Assembly (NCBI RefSeq): GCF_000702825.1
Contig: NZ_JNKF01000014.1
Location: 124,001 to 188,000 of the forward strand
Reading direction: 5' to 3'
Length of the DNA stretch: 64,000 nt
Source: Prevotella sp. P6B1
GTDB lineage: Bacteria > Bacteroidota > Bacteroidia > Bacteroidales > Bacteroidaceae
Shown here: one piece after another, positions 1 through 8,784 of the stretch
Layout of the letters: each line of letters opens with the position of its first letter
Position numbering within the stretch: the stretch's first letter is position 1
Program-made: the position numbers and the translations under genes
The notes under the pieces: generated by a model
Databases searched by the model: none
What the model saw: only the letters and a program-made list of their open reading frames with translations
What the model was told of the DNA's origin: nothing

Positions 1-970
1 TACATGGCTCGGCAATGATGCGGGTGAGGTCGCGCGTACGATAGCGCAGGATAGGCATCATAGTGCGGTCGAGGGTGGTAAGCACCATCTCGCCCATCTC
101 GCCATCGGGCACTGGCTCGAGTGTATCCGGATCAACAATCTCAACGATATAGTTATCCTCCCACAGGTGCATACCGTCCTGATACTTACACTCGAAGGCT
201 ACACCAGGACCATTCATCTCGGTCATACCAAACGAGTTGTAGGCCTTTACGCCCAGCATACGCTCGATGCGGCGGCGCTGCTCCTCGGTATGAGGCTCGG
301 CACCAATGCAAAGGGTGCGAAGCTTGGTGGTTGAGGGATCAACACCCTCCTCCTTGAACACTTCGGCCAAGCGGATGGCATATGATGGAATGGCGTGCAG
401 ACAGGTGGTGCCAAAGTCCTTTACGAACTTGATCTGACGTTTAGAGTTACCAGCTGCAGCAGGCACAGTCATGGCACCCAACCACTCTGCTCCATATTGG
501 AAGCCAAGTCCGCCGGTAAACATGCCATAGCCGGATGAATTCTGAAACACATCGCTCTTGCGACAGCCTACCATATACAGGTTGCGGGCAATCATGTTGG
601 CCCACGAGCAGATATCGTGCTCAGAATATACCACTACGCAGGGATTACCTGTTGTTCCGCTGGTAGAGTGGATACGAACGGCATCATCCAAATTGCCGCC
701 AACAAGTCCAAACGGATAGTTATCGCGCAGATCCTGCTTCGTGGTGAAGGGAATCTTGCGAAGATCCTCAAGGCTATTGATTGAATCGGCCGTGATACCC
801 AGTTTGCCTAAGCGCTCCTTGTAGAATGGCGATTTCAGGCAGACGTTGATCGTATCCTTCAGTTTTTTTACTTGCAACTGCTGGAGTTGCTCTCTTGGCA
901 TTGTCTCGAGTTCGGGCTGCCAGTACTCGCCATCGGGCTTTATGGTAGCCATAATCTTCTCGTCAGTCAT
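1..970 (-). CDS. paaK: phenylacetate-CoA ligase, 3' end outside window
   Basis: An open frame starts at an ATG at 968-970 and runs off the left edge, giving about 323 residues of a family usually about 430 long. It begins MTDEKIMATIKPDGEYWQPE. The adenylate-forming P-loop STSGTTGNP lies near residue 100, and a Phe-Gly-Met-Thr-Glu adenylation motif follows in the second half. PaaK-type enzymes join aryl acetates to CoA with ATP. In anaerobic Bacteroidetes they probably act with 2-oxoacid:ferredoxin oxidoreductases on aromatic amino acid products (inference). It is the last visible gene of the ileS-led run, 29 bases after rsmE. The exact aryl acid cannot be read from sequence. Confidence 0.93.
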   Translation of the reverse strand, partial: MTDEKIMATIKPDGEYWQPELETMPREQLQQLQVKKLKDTINVCLKSPFYKERLGKLGITADSINSLEDLRKIPFTTKQDLRDNYPFGLVGGNLDDAVRIHSTSGTTGNPCVVVYSEHDICSWANMIARNLYMVGCRKSDVFQNSSGYGMFTGGLGFQYGAEWLGAMTVPAAAGNSKRQIKFVKDFGTTCLHAIPSYAIRLAEVFKEEGVDPSTTKLRTLCIGAEPHTEEQRRRIERMLGVKAYNSFGMTEMNGPGVAFECKYQDGMHLWEDNYIVEIVDPDTLEPVPDGEMGEMVLTTLDRTMMPILRYRTRDLTRIIAEPC

Positions 971-999
971 ATCTTATAGTTTATTATGGTTTATCATCA

Positions 1000-1719
1000 T
1001 TATTGTTGTGCCAGCTGCATCATCATCACTGCCGACAGGCCTGCCGTCTCTGTACGCAAGCGACTCTTGCCAAGACTTACCGACACCCAGCCTGCCTTAA
1101 CAGCTGCCTTCACCTCGTCGATTGAGAAGTCGCCTTCAGGCCCAACCAGAACCGTCACATCGTCAGAGTCGGAAGGTTTGCGTAACTCATCAAAAAGCTC
1201 GGTACGAGGCACTTCCTCATAGCAGTGAGCGATATATTTACGGCCCTCAAGCGGCTGTTTCAGGAAAGCATCAAAATGAACCATCTCATTGACCTGAGGT
1301 TTCCATGCCTTATGACTCTGCTTGACAGCTGCGGTGACAATCTTGTCAAGACGGACCAGCTTTACCAGTCGACGCTCAGAGAACTTGCAGTTCAGGAACG
1401 ATACCTCGTCGATACCAACCTCGGTGGCCTTCTCCATCATCCACTCCATGCGGTCCATCATCTTGGTGGGCGCAATACCTAAGTGCAGGTGGCCTTTCCA
1501 CTGGCGCTCCTGAGGCAGCTTCTCCAGGATTTCATAATAGCAGTGATGCGTAGCCGCCACTGTTACTTGAGCACGAAAGTAATTACCCTCACCATCCATC
1601 AGGAACAGCTCGTCGCCACTCTTCAGGCGCAATACACGCATGGCGTGCATGGCCTCATCAGTAGGTAACTCTGTCTGATTCTCAGCATCAGGCACAAAAA
1701 AATATCTTGCTTCCTTCAT
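1000..1719 (-). CDS. rsmE: 16S rRNA (uracil-1498-N3)-methyltransferase RsmE
   Basis: This 239-residue protein has the normal length for RsmE, a SPOUT-class enzyme that methylates N3 of U1498 in 16S rRNA using S-adenosylmethionine. The SAM-binding knot motifs are clear: VLVGPEGDFS near residue 187 and SLGKSRLRTETAG near residues 214-228. The N-terminal part matches the PUA-like RNA-binding domain. It starts ten bases after the stop of the upstream transporter gene, so it is very likely cotranscribed in the ileS run. Confidence 0.95.
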   Translation of the reverse strand: MKEARYFFVPDAENQTELPTDEAMHAMRVLRLKSGDELFLMDGEGNYFRAQVTVAATHHCYYEILEKLPQERQWKGHLHLGIAPTKMMDRMEWMMEKATEVGIDEVSFLNCKFSERRLVKLVRLDKIVTAAVKQSHKAWKPQVNEMVHFDAFLKQPLEGRKYIAHCYEEVPRTELFDELRKPSDSDDVTVLVGPEGDFSIDEVKAAVKAGWVSVSLGKSRLRTETAGLSAVMMMQLAQQ

Positions 1720-1728
1720 ATCTGTTCT

Positions 1729-3039
1729 TTATTTCTTTTCCGGATGGAACACAAGGGCGAACGAAATGCCTACTACCAGTGCAAATGCAGCAAAGATAAA
1801 CCAGCAAGTGGCCCAATTACCCTGCAGGAATCCATTCTCCCAATAACAATAATGGTTTACTATCTCGCCAGCAGCCAGTGTACCTATTGTTGCGCCAACA
1901 CCATTGGTCATCATCATAAACAATCCCTGAGCCGAAGCCTTGATGCTGGGATCACATTCCTGATCAACGAAGATACCACCCGACACATTGAAGAAGTCGA
2001 AGGCCACACCGTAAACGATGCAAGAGAGAATGAACATGATAACGCCTGGCATAGCGGGGTTACCAACACCGAAGAATCCGAAACGGAATACCCAGGCGAA
2101 CATCGACATGAGCATGACCACCTTAATACCATATCGTTTCAGGAAGAATGGTATCATGAGGATACACAGCGCTTCACTGATTTGTGAGATACTGGTAAGC
2201 AGTGTTGCGTTATTGGCTGCAAACGAGCTGGCAATAGCTGCATCGGCACTACCCTTGAAGCTGGTAATGAACGGACCGGCATAGCCATTGGTTACCTGCA
2301 GGCACATACCCAACAGGGCCGAGAAGATAAAGAACAGCGCCATATTGCGATTCTTGAACAGCTTGAAGGCATTGAGACCCAGGCTCTCGATGAGCGAAAC
2401 CTTCTCCTTGACCACCACCTTACACTCGGGCAATGTGAAGCAATAGAAGCAGAGCACAATGCTGAGGATGCCTGATACAAAGAACTGCATGTAGGTATAC
2501 TGGAACTTATAGGCGCTGTCGGCCAGCGTCATGCTGAAGCTGCCATCCTGCCATACGGCACAGTTAACAAACCACATGGTTACGATGAAGCCCACGGTGC
2601 CCAGCACACGGATGGGGGGAAAATCCTTCACGGTATCAAGTCCGTTGTTCTTCAGAATAGTGAAGGCAGCGGTATTCGACAAAGCGATGGTTGGCATGAA
2701 GAATGCCACACTCAGGGTGTAAAGCGTGATGAACAGTGCCTTATCGGGCAACTCATTGCCAAAGCCAGCCTGGAGGCCTAACCACCAGCAGCCCAGCATA
2801 AAGCCACCTGCTGCCAAGTGGCACAAGCCCAACAAGCGCTGTGGCTGAATATACTTATCGGCTACAATTCCCATCAAAGTGGGCATAAAGATACTGACGA
2901 TACCCTGAATAGCATAGAACCAGGAAATCTTGTCGCCCAGTCCGGCCACTCCGAGGTAATTACCCATACATGTAAGATAAGCTCCCCAAACTGCGAACTC
3001 CAGGAAGTTCATCAATGATAAACGGAATTTCAGATTCAT
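1729..3039 (-). CDS. MFS nucleoside permease, NupG-like
   Basis: The 436-residue protein is almost entirely hydrophobic, with about 12 predicted membrane spans, and begins MNLKFRLSLMNFLEFAVWGA. The Trp-Gly-Ala-Tyr start of helix 1 and the GIVADKYI loop between helices 2 and 3 are typical of the nucleoside:H+ symporter (NupG/XapB) branch of the major facilitator superfamily. It probably imports nucleosides across the inner membrane. It lies 23 bases after the DUF4296 lipoprotein gene and 9 bases before rsmE. The family is well supported; the substrate is inferred from family resemblance. Confidence 0.88.
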   Translation of the reverse strand: MNLKFRLSLMNFLEFAVWGAYLTCMGNYLGVAGLGDKISWFYAIQGIVSIFMPTLMGIVADKYIQPQRLLGLCHLAAGGFMLGCWWLGLQAGFGNELPDKALFITLYTLSVAFFMPTIALSNTAAFTILKNNGLDTVKDFPPIRVLGTVGFIVTMWFVNCAVWQDGSFSMTLADSAYKFQYTYMQFFVSGILSIVLCFYCFTLPECKVVVKEKVSLIESLGLNAFKLFKNRNMALFFIFSALLGMCLQVTNGYAGPFITSFKGSADAAIASSFAANNATLLTSISQISEALCILMIPFFLKRYGIKVVMLMSMFAWVFRFGFFGVGNPAMPGVIMFILSCIVYGVAFDFFNVSGGIFVDQECDPSIKASAQGLFMMMTNGVGATIGTLAAGEIVNHYCYWENGFLQGNWATCWFIFAAFALVVGISFALVFHPEKK

Positions 3040-3062
3040 AATTGTTATACTCGATTATTGGT

Positions 3063-3974
3063 TCAATTATTCTTTTTCATCTGGCGCATTCTATTCACCT
3101 CGCCAATGGTGAGTGGATGGTCGTCCAAAGGCTTAACAGTATCAGGCGTCAGCACCTTGACACTATCACCCAGGGGTTTCGGAGCCATCGGCTGTTCAAC
3201 CACCTTATTGTGGAAACGTATCAGCTGGATATTATTCACAAACAATATACAGAGATTATAGGTCAGCTCTGTTGCGGGGCGCATACCACACATCACAAAT
3301 CCCTTGATCTCCTTCACACGCTCCTTGCAATAAGGTATGCGCAAAGAAGACGTGCCAGAAGATGATATGACGGTGTTTTGCTTGGTGGTACTATCGTTCT
3401 CATAGGTGATTGCCATATAGACTGTGGCCTGACGGTTTCCATTCTGCATCAGCCATGTGGTGTTGATATTCATGACAAAACTGTCGCCAGCATGAAAGGT
3501 TGTATCGGCTAACTGACGAAACGAATACAGATGATATGGACGGTCGTTGAGCAGCATCAGCATGCGCTCACCCTCCCACACATCTGTAGTATCGCCATTT
3601 AGCGAATTTGATGCAAAATTCTGCATCTCATTGATAGCGCCACCATACTTCTCGGCTTCGTCGTTCAGGCGGTTCTGCACATTCTTATAAATTTCCTGGA
3701 ACCGGTCTGCACGCGTATAGTAATACACCAACGAAGAATCGAAAGCCGCCTGCGTAAATCCATGTTCATTCAGAACCGTTTCGAACGCAAGCCTGCGGTT
3801 ATATTCCTCGTCACCACTCTGCTGAGCAGCTATACCTTGGGCTATGTGATAATCGTATAGCAGATCCTCCATGTCGTCAGGTTGAATATACTGTGACGGA
3901 ACCTGAGGTTTACAGCTTACCAACATGGCTACAGCTGCCACCAGCTGGATGATATGTATAGCCTTACTCTTCAA
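3063..3974 (-). CDS. DUF4296-domain lipoprotein
   Basis: A 303-residue protein with a lipoprotein signal peptide: a short basic N-terminus, a hydrophobic core and the lipobox LVSC at residues 18-21. The region after the lipid anchor, about residues 30-120 (PDDMEDLLYDYHIAQGIA onward), resembles DUF4296, a helical domain common in Bacteroidetes. The rest is mostly beta-rich. Its start overlaps the end of lspA by 11 bases, so a lipoprotein is translationally coupled to the peptidase that matures lipoproteins. Its molecular function is unknown. Confidence 0.85.
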   Translation of the reverse strand: MKSKAIHIIQLVAAVAMLVSCKPQVPSQYIQPDDMEDLLYDYHIAQGIAAQQSGDEEYNRRLAFETVLNEHGFTQAAFDSSLVYYYTRADRFQEIYKNVQNRLNDEAEKYGGAINEMQNFASNSLNGDTTDVWEGERMLMLLNDRPYHLYSFRQLADTTFHAGDSFVMNINTTWLMQNGNRQATVYMAITYENDSTTKQNTVISSSGTSSLRIPYCKERVKEIKGFVMCGMRPATELTYNLCILFVNNIQLIRFHNKVVEQPMAPKPLGDSVKVLTPDTVKPLDDHPLTIGEVNRMRQMKKNN

Positions 3975-4611
3975 CTTGTTTCTCCTTACTCTTCAATGAA
4001 ATCTTACTGATTTCTTCACGATAGAACAATAGCAGCAGGACAACACTGACACTGATACTGGCATCGGCGAAATTGAATACCGGGCTAAAGAACACAAAGT
4101 GCTCACCACCCACAAACGGCATCCACATAGGCCACTCTGTCTCAATCAACGGGAAGTAGAACATATCTACTACCTTACCCATCAAGAAAGGCGCATAACC
4201 AGTTCCGAAGTCAACGAAATACGACAGATAATAGGGCGACGACTCATTGAACATCAAGCCGTAGAACATGCAATCTATCAGATTGCCTGCTGCACCTGCC
4301 AGCACCATCGAAAGACATACAAGATAGCCCCAACGCGCATTCTTCTGTATCTGCTGCCAGATGTAATAACCCAGCACACAGATAGCAGCCACACGGAACA
4401 GTGACAACACAATCTTGCTGCCTAACTGCATACCAAAAGCCATACCCATATTCTCGATAAAAGTAATATAGAACCAATCTGTAATATGGATACTCTCATG
4501 GAGCGACATCGAAGTCTTTACCCAGATCTTGATAGCCTGGTCAATAAGGAGAATGGCGACTATAATAAATGTCGCCAGTCTGCCTTTGGTGATAAGTTTT
4601 CCTAAACTCAC
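3964..4611 (-). CDS. lspA: lipoprotein signal peptidase (signal peptidase II)
   Basis: LspA is the inner-membrane aspartyl peptidase that removes signal peptides from diacylglyceryl-modified prolipoproteins. The 215-residue protein has four membrane spans and both catalytic aspartate motifs: GNLID near residue 112 and FNFADASI near residue 177. It is longer than the E. coli enzyme (164 residues) because of an insertion between the two motifs, a pattern I associate with Bacteroidetes. Its ATG overlaps the stop of the DksA-like gene by four bases. Confidence 0.96.
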   Translation of the reverse strand: MSLGKLITKGRLATFIIVAILLIDQAIKIWVKTSMSLHESIHITDWFYITFIENMGMAFGMQLGSKIVLSLFRVAAICVLGYYIWQQIQKNARWGYLVCLSMVLAGAAGNLIDCMFYGLMFNESSPYYLSYFVDFGTGYAPFLMGKVVDMFYFPLIETEWPMWMPFVGGEHFVFFSPVFNFADASISVSVVLLLLFYREEISKISLKSKEKQVEE

Positions 4612-4988
4612 TTTTTCTGATTCAACTTTGACTCTACACTGAGGGTAGCATGTGGAACCGCACGAAGGCGCTCCTTGGGAATCAGCTTACCCGTGATACG
4701 GTCGATACCGTAAGTTTTGTTCTCGATACGAATCAATGCAGCCTTCAGGCCCTGGATGAACTTCTGCTGGCGGGCTGCCATCGAGATGAGTTCCTCTTTC
4801 GACTGGGTTGCACTACCCTCCTCCAATGCTTTGTATGTAGGTGATGTGTCATCTACATCATTGCTGTCCTCATTGGTCAGCACACGCATCATCTGGTCGT
4901 AATCACGTTTGGCCAAAGCCATCTTTTCATTGATAATCTGACGGAACTCTTCGAGCTCTTCATCAGTATAGCGAGTCTTCTCTGCCAT
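4608..4988 (-). CDS. TraR/DksA-family protein lacking the zinc-finger cysteines
   Basis: The 126-residue protein has the DksA/TraR layout: an N-terminal helical hairpin (about residues 5-90, rich in Glu, Lys and Arg) and a short C-terminal domain with the family phrase TYGIDRITGKLIPKERLRAVP. In DksA the same phrase reads YGxCxxCG...RLxAxP and carries a Cys4 zinc site. Here all four positions are non-cysteine. DksA-type proteins bind the RNA polymerase secondary channel and tune rRNA and stress transcription. This one may do so without zinc (inference). It sits 29 bases after ileS and overlaps lspA. Confidence 0.88.
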   Translation of the reverse strand: MAEKTRYTDEELEEFRQIINEKMALAKRDYDQMMRVLTNEDSNDVDDTSPTYKALEEGSATQSKEELISMAARQQKFIQGLKAALIRIENKTYGIDRITGKLIPKERLRAVPHATLSVESKLNQKK

Positions 4989-5017
4989 AATAATAAATGT
5001 TTAGTTATTGATTATTT

Positions 5018-8000
5018 CTAATTCTTTGTAACTGTAATGTTCAACTTGAAGTCATCGAACTCAACCTCCTGGCCGTCATTAGGTTGTAGAGTAATATTAT
5101 CGGCCAGAACCTGAGTCTTGATGTAGTCAGCGAAGCTATCAACAGCCTTCTTCACCTCATCGTTTGGAGCAATCACCACGCTAATACGATCTGTAATCTC
5201 GAAGCCACTCTCCTTACGAATATTCTGAATACGGTTGATGAGTTCGCGGGCCATACCCTCGTTCTTCAGCTCATCAGTCAGCTCAACCTCAAGAGCCACT
5301 GTCAGGTTACCCTCGTTAGCTACCAGCCAGCCTGGGATGTCTTCGCTGATAATCTCAACATCAACAGCCTCGACGGTGATATCCTGACCCTCGACATTGA
5401 TACCGATGGTACCCTGCTTCTCGAGCTCGGCAATCTGCTCCTGTGTCAGGGCATCCATAGCGGCAGCTACACTCTTCATGAGCTTACCGAACTTCTTACC
5501 CATGGTACGGAAGTTACACTTCACCTTCTTAACCAGCACGCCAGCACCCTCAACGAAACGGAGTTCCTTCACGTTAACCTCGTTCATGATCAGGTCCTTA
5601 ACGGCCTCGATGTGCTTCTTCTGAGTCTCGTCCACAGCAGGAATCATGATGGCCTGCAGTGGCTGGCGAACCTTGATATTCACCTTACGGCGAAGGGCCA
5701 GAACCATTGAGGTAATCTTCTGAGCCATCTGCATGCGAGCCTCGAGATCCTTATCAATCTGTGCCTCGTCGGCTACAGGGAACTTATCCAGGTGTACTGA
5801 GTCGAGCTCACCACCCAGGTCCTTATACAGCTGATCAGCATAGAATGGTGCGAATGGAGCCAACAGCTTGGCAACGGTCATCAAGCAGGTGTAGAGCGTC
5901 TGATAAGCCGAGAGCTTGTCCTCGCTCATCTCCTTACCCCAGAAACGTTTGCGGTTCAAACGAACAAACCAGTTAGAAAGGTCGTCGTTTACGAACGCGT
6001 CAATCAGTCGTCCGGCACGTGTTGGATCGTAGCCATCCAGCTCTTTCTCAACACCCTTGATGAGGGTATTCAGACAAGAGAGAATCCAGCGATCGATCTC
6101 AGGACGCTTCTCGAATGCCACCTGTGCTGCTGTTGGGTCGAAACCATCCACATTAGCATAGAGTGCGAAGAAGCTATAGGTGTTATAAAGTGTTCCGAAG
6201 AACTTACGACGTACCTCATCTACGCCCTCTGGGTCGAACTTCAGGTTGTCCCAAGGCTCAGAGTTGGTCATCATATACAGACGTACAGCATCGCTACCGT
6301 ACTTGCCTATCATATCGAATGGGTTTACTACGTTACCAACGTGCTTCGACATCTTGTTACCCTTGGCATCGAGCACCAGACCTGAAGAAATAACATTCTT
6401 GAAGGCTACTGAGTCGAAAATCATGGTAGCAATAGCGTGCAGGGTGAAGAACCAACCACGGGTCTGGTCGACACCCTCGTTGATAAAGTCGCAAGGGAAT
6501 GCGATACCCTTATCAATCAGATCCTTATTCTCGAATGGATAGTGGATCTGTGCGTATGGCATAGAACCAGAATCGAACCAAACGTCGATCAGGTCGGTCT
6601 CGCGCTTCATAGGCTTACCGCTCTCTGATACCAGTACGATGTTGTCAACGTATGGACGATGTAGGTCGATCTTATCGTAGTTCTCCTTGCTCATATCGCC
6701 AGGAACAAAACCATTGTCCTTCAATGGGTTGCTCTGCATGAAGCCTGCCTTAACAGCCTTCTCAATCTCGTTGTAGAGTTCCTCTACCGAACCGATGCAG
6801 ATTTCCTTGCCATCCTCGTCGCGCCAGATAGGCAGTGGTGTACCCCAGAAACGTGAACGAGAGAGGTTCCAGTCGTTCAGGTTCTCCAGCCAGTTACCAA
6901 AGCGGCCTGTACCAGTGCTCTCGGGCTGCCAGTTGATGGTCTTGTTCAATTCGAACATACGCTCCTTCTTGGCAGTTGAACGAATGAACCAAGAATCCAA
7001 TGGATAATAGAGTACGGGCTTATCGGTACGCCAGCAGTGAGGATAGTTGTGCACGTGCTTCTCAATCTTGAGTGCGGTGCCCTCCTGCTTCATCTCCATA
7101 CAGATAACGATGTTCAGGTCCTCAGCCTTCGCTGCAGCCTGCTCGTCGTACTTGCCATCCTTGTTGAACTCAGGTGCATAGGCGTTCTTCACGTAGTCAC
7201 CAGCGTGGTGACCGTATGCCTTTACATCTACACACTTCTCAACAAAGTTATTATCCAGTTCGTCCATCACATAGTACTTACCCTGGAGGTCGACCATTGG
7301 ACGTGTCTCACCTTTCTTATTAATAAGGAACAGACTTGGGATATGGGCATCCTTAGCCACCTTGGCGTCATCAGCACCGAAGGTAGGCGCAATATGTACG
7401 ATACCGGCACCATCCTCTGTGGTTACGTAATCGCCAGGAATCACACGGAAAGCCTCGCTCTCCATCTCTACAAACTGATCCTTGCCATTCTCACCAGCGA
7501 ATACTTTCTCAGGATGTGCAGCTGCATACTCCTTCACGTAGTCGGCAGCGTTCTGATCGAGCTTAGCCGAGGGCTTAACCCAAGGCATCAGCTGCTGGTA
7601 CTTCATGCCAACCAGTTCCTCACCAGTATAACGACCAACAATGCGATAAGGCACAAACTTCTCGCCCTTGTTGTATTCAGGCATCTCATCGCCATCGGTG
7701 ATATTACCCTCAGGTGAGAGATAAGCATTCAAGCGGCTCTCGGCCAGTACGATGGTCATCTTCTCGCCATTATAGGCATTGTATGTCTGTACAGCTACGT
7801 AATCAATCTTCGGTCCTACGCAAAGTGCAGTGTTCGAAGGCAATGTCCAAGGAGTGGTTGTCCAGGCTACGAAGTAAGCCTCACCCCACTTGGTCCACTC
7901 TTCCTTAGGATTGAGAGCCTTGAACAGGGCAGTAACAGTGGTATCCTTCACATCGCGATAGCAACCTGGCTGGTTCAGCTCGTGTGAGCTCAGACCAGTA

Positions 8001-8578
8001 CCTGCACCTGGCGAATATGGCTGGATGGTGTAACCCTTGTAAAGCAAGCCCTTCTTATAGAACTGCTGCAACAGCCACCACAGTGTCTCGATGTATTTGT
8101 TGTCGTAGGTAATGTAAGGATTATCCAAATCAACGAAATAACCCATCTTCTCTGTGAGGTCGCGCCACTCCTGTGTGAACATCATCACATTCTCGCGGCA
8201 CTTCTTATTGTAATCCTCGGTTGAGATGTACTTTTCTGATGCTTTATTATCGATATCCGCCTTGGTAATACCCAACTCCTTCTCGACGCCCAACTCTACA
8301 GGCAGTCCGTGAGTATCCCAACCAGCCTTACGCTTCACCTGATAACCCTTCATGGTCTTATAACGGTTGAAGGTATCCTTAATGGTACGCGCCAACACAT
8401 GGTGAATACCAGGGTGTCCATTTGCAGAGGGAGGTCCCTCAAAGAATACAAACTGAGGACATCCCTCACGCTCATCTACCGAGCGCCAGAATACATTCTT
8501 CTCACGCCACATCTCCAGGATATCATTGTTAACCTGGGTCAGATTCAAGCCGTTATGTTCTGCAAACTTCTTTGCCAT
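5018..8578 (-). CDS. ileS: isoleucyl-tRNA synthetase, IleRS2 type
   Basis: A full-length class I synthetase of 1186 residues that charges tRNA-Ile. The first signature motif, after GPPSANG, reads GIHH (residues 57-60) where most class I enzymes have HxGH. The second signature is KMSKH near residue 742. The CP1 editing insertion lies between them, and the C-terminal 180 residues form the extension found in the eukaryote-like (type 2) enzymes rather than the zinc-binding tail of type 1. Type 2 enzymes are often insensitive to mupirocin (family knowledge). It leads the minus-strand run down to paaK and has a strong promoter at 8627-8658. Confidence 0.97.
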   Translation of the reverse strand: MAKKFAEHNGLNLTQVNNDILEMWREKNVFWRSVDEREGCPQFVFFEGPPSANGHPGIHHVLARTIKDTFNRYKTMKGYQVKRKAGWDTHGLPVELGVEKELGITKADIDNKASEKYISTEDYNKKCRENVMMFTQEWRDLTEKMGYFVDLDNPYITYDNKYIETLWWLLQQFYKKGLLYKGYTIQPYSPGAGTGLSSHELNQPGCYRDVKDTTVTALFKALNPKEEWTKWGEAYFVAWTTTPWTLPSNTALCVGPKIDYVAVQTYNAYNGEKMTIVLAESRLNAYLSPEGNITDGDEMPEYNKGEKFVPYRIVGRYTGEELVGMKYQQLMPWVKPSAKLDQNAADYVKEYAAAHPEKVFAGENGKDQFVEMESEAFRVIPGDYVTTEDGAGIVHIAPTFGADDAKVAKDAHIPSLFLINKKGETRPMVDLQGKYYVMDELDNNFVEKCVDVKAYGHHAGDYVKNAYAPEFNKDGKYDEQAAAKAEDLNIVICMEMKQEGTALKIEKHVHNYPHCWRTDKPVLYYPLDSWFIRSTAKKERMFELNKTINWQPESTGTGRFGNWLENLNDWNLSRSRFWGTPLPIWRDEDGKEICIGSVEELYNEIEKAVKAGFMQSNPLKDNGFVPGDMSKENYDKIDLHRPYVDNIVLVSESGKPMKRETDLIDVWFDSGSMPYAQIHYPFENKDLIDKGIAFPCDFINEGVDQTRGWFFTLHAIATMIFDSVAFKNVISSGLVLDAKGNKMSKHVGNVVNPFDMIGKYGSDAVRLYMMTNSEPWDNLKFDPEGVDEVRRKFFGTLYNTYSFFALYANVDGFDPTAAQVAFEKRPEIDRWILSCLNTLIKGVEKELDGYDPTRAGRLIDAFVNDDLSNWFVRLNRKRFWGKEMSEDKLSAYQTLYTCLMTVAKLLAPFAPFYADQLYKDLGGELDSVHLDKFPVADEAQIDKDLEARMQMAQKITSMVLALRRKVNIKVRQPLQAIMIPAVDETQKKHIEAVKDLIMNEVNVKELRFVEGAGVLVKKVKCNFRTMGKKFGKLMKSVAAAMDALTQEQIAELEKQGTIGINVEGQDITVEAVDVEIISEDIPGWLVANEGNLTVALEVELTDELKNEGMARELINRIQNIRKESGFEITDRISVVIAPNDEVKKAVDSFADYIKTQVLADNITLQPNDGQEVEFDDFKLNITVTKN

Positions 8579-8626
8579 ATTCTAACTTTTTTAGCTTCTA
8601 TTTTTTAACCTTTATTATTTAGCGTG

Positions 8627-8658
8627 CAAAGGTAGTGATTTTATCTGACCTGACCAAA
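8627..8658 (-). promoter_or_regulatory. Bacteroidetes promoter for ileS
   Basis: On the minus strand the -33 box TTTG (8655-8658) and the -7 box TACCTTTG (8627-8634) are separated by 20 bases, the spacing used by the Bacteroidetes primary sigma factor. It lies about 50 bases upstream of the ileS start. Confidence 0.85.
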
Positions 8659-8703
8659 GAAATAAATAATTTTAAGATTTACATATCAAAAAATGCAGAA
8701 AAA

Positions 8704-8735
8704 TTTCTCTTTTCTATTTTTTTTCAGTATATTTG
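8704..8735 (+). promoter_or_regulatory. Bacteroidetes promoter for dcuB
   Basis: A near-consensus -33 box TTTC (8704-8707) lies 20 bases before the -7 box TATATTTG (8728-8735). It is divergent from the ileS promoter, and about 45 bases separate the two elements. Confidence 0.75.
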
Positions 8736-8784
8736 CCCTCAGAATTCCAATAATAGCAACTTAAAACAGTTTATTTATTAACGT

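Noticed and set aside
7037..7717. A 226-codon open frame on the plus strand inside ileS
   Set aside because: It lies antisense within the strongly conserved ileS gene and shows no family pattern.
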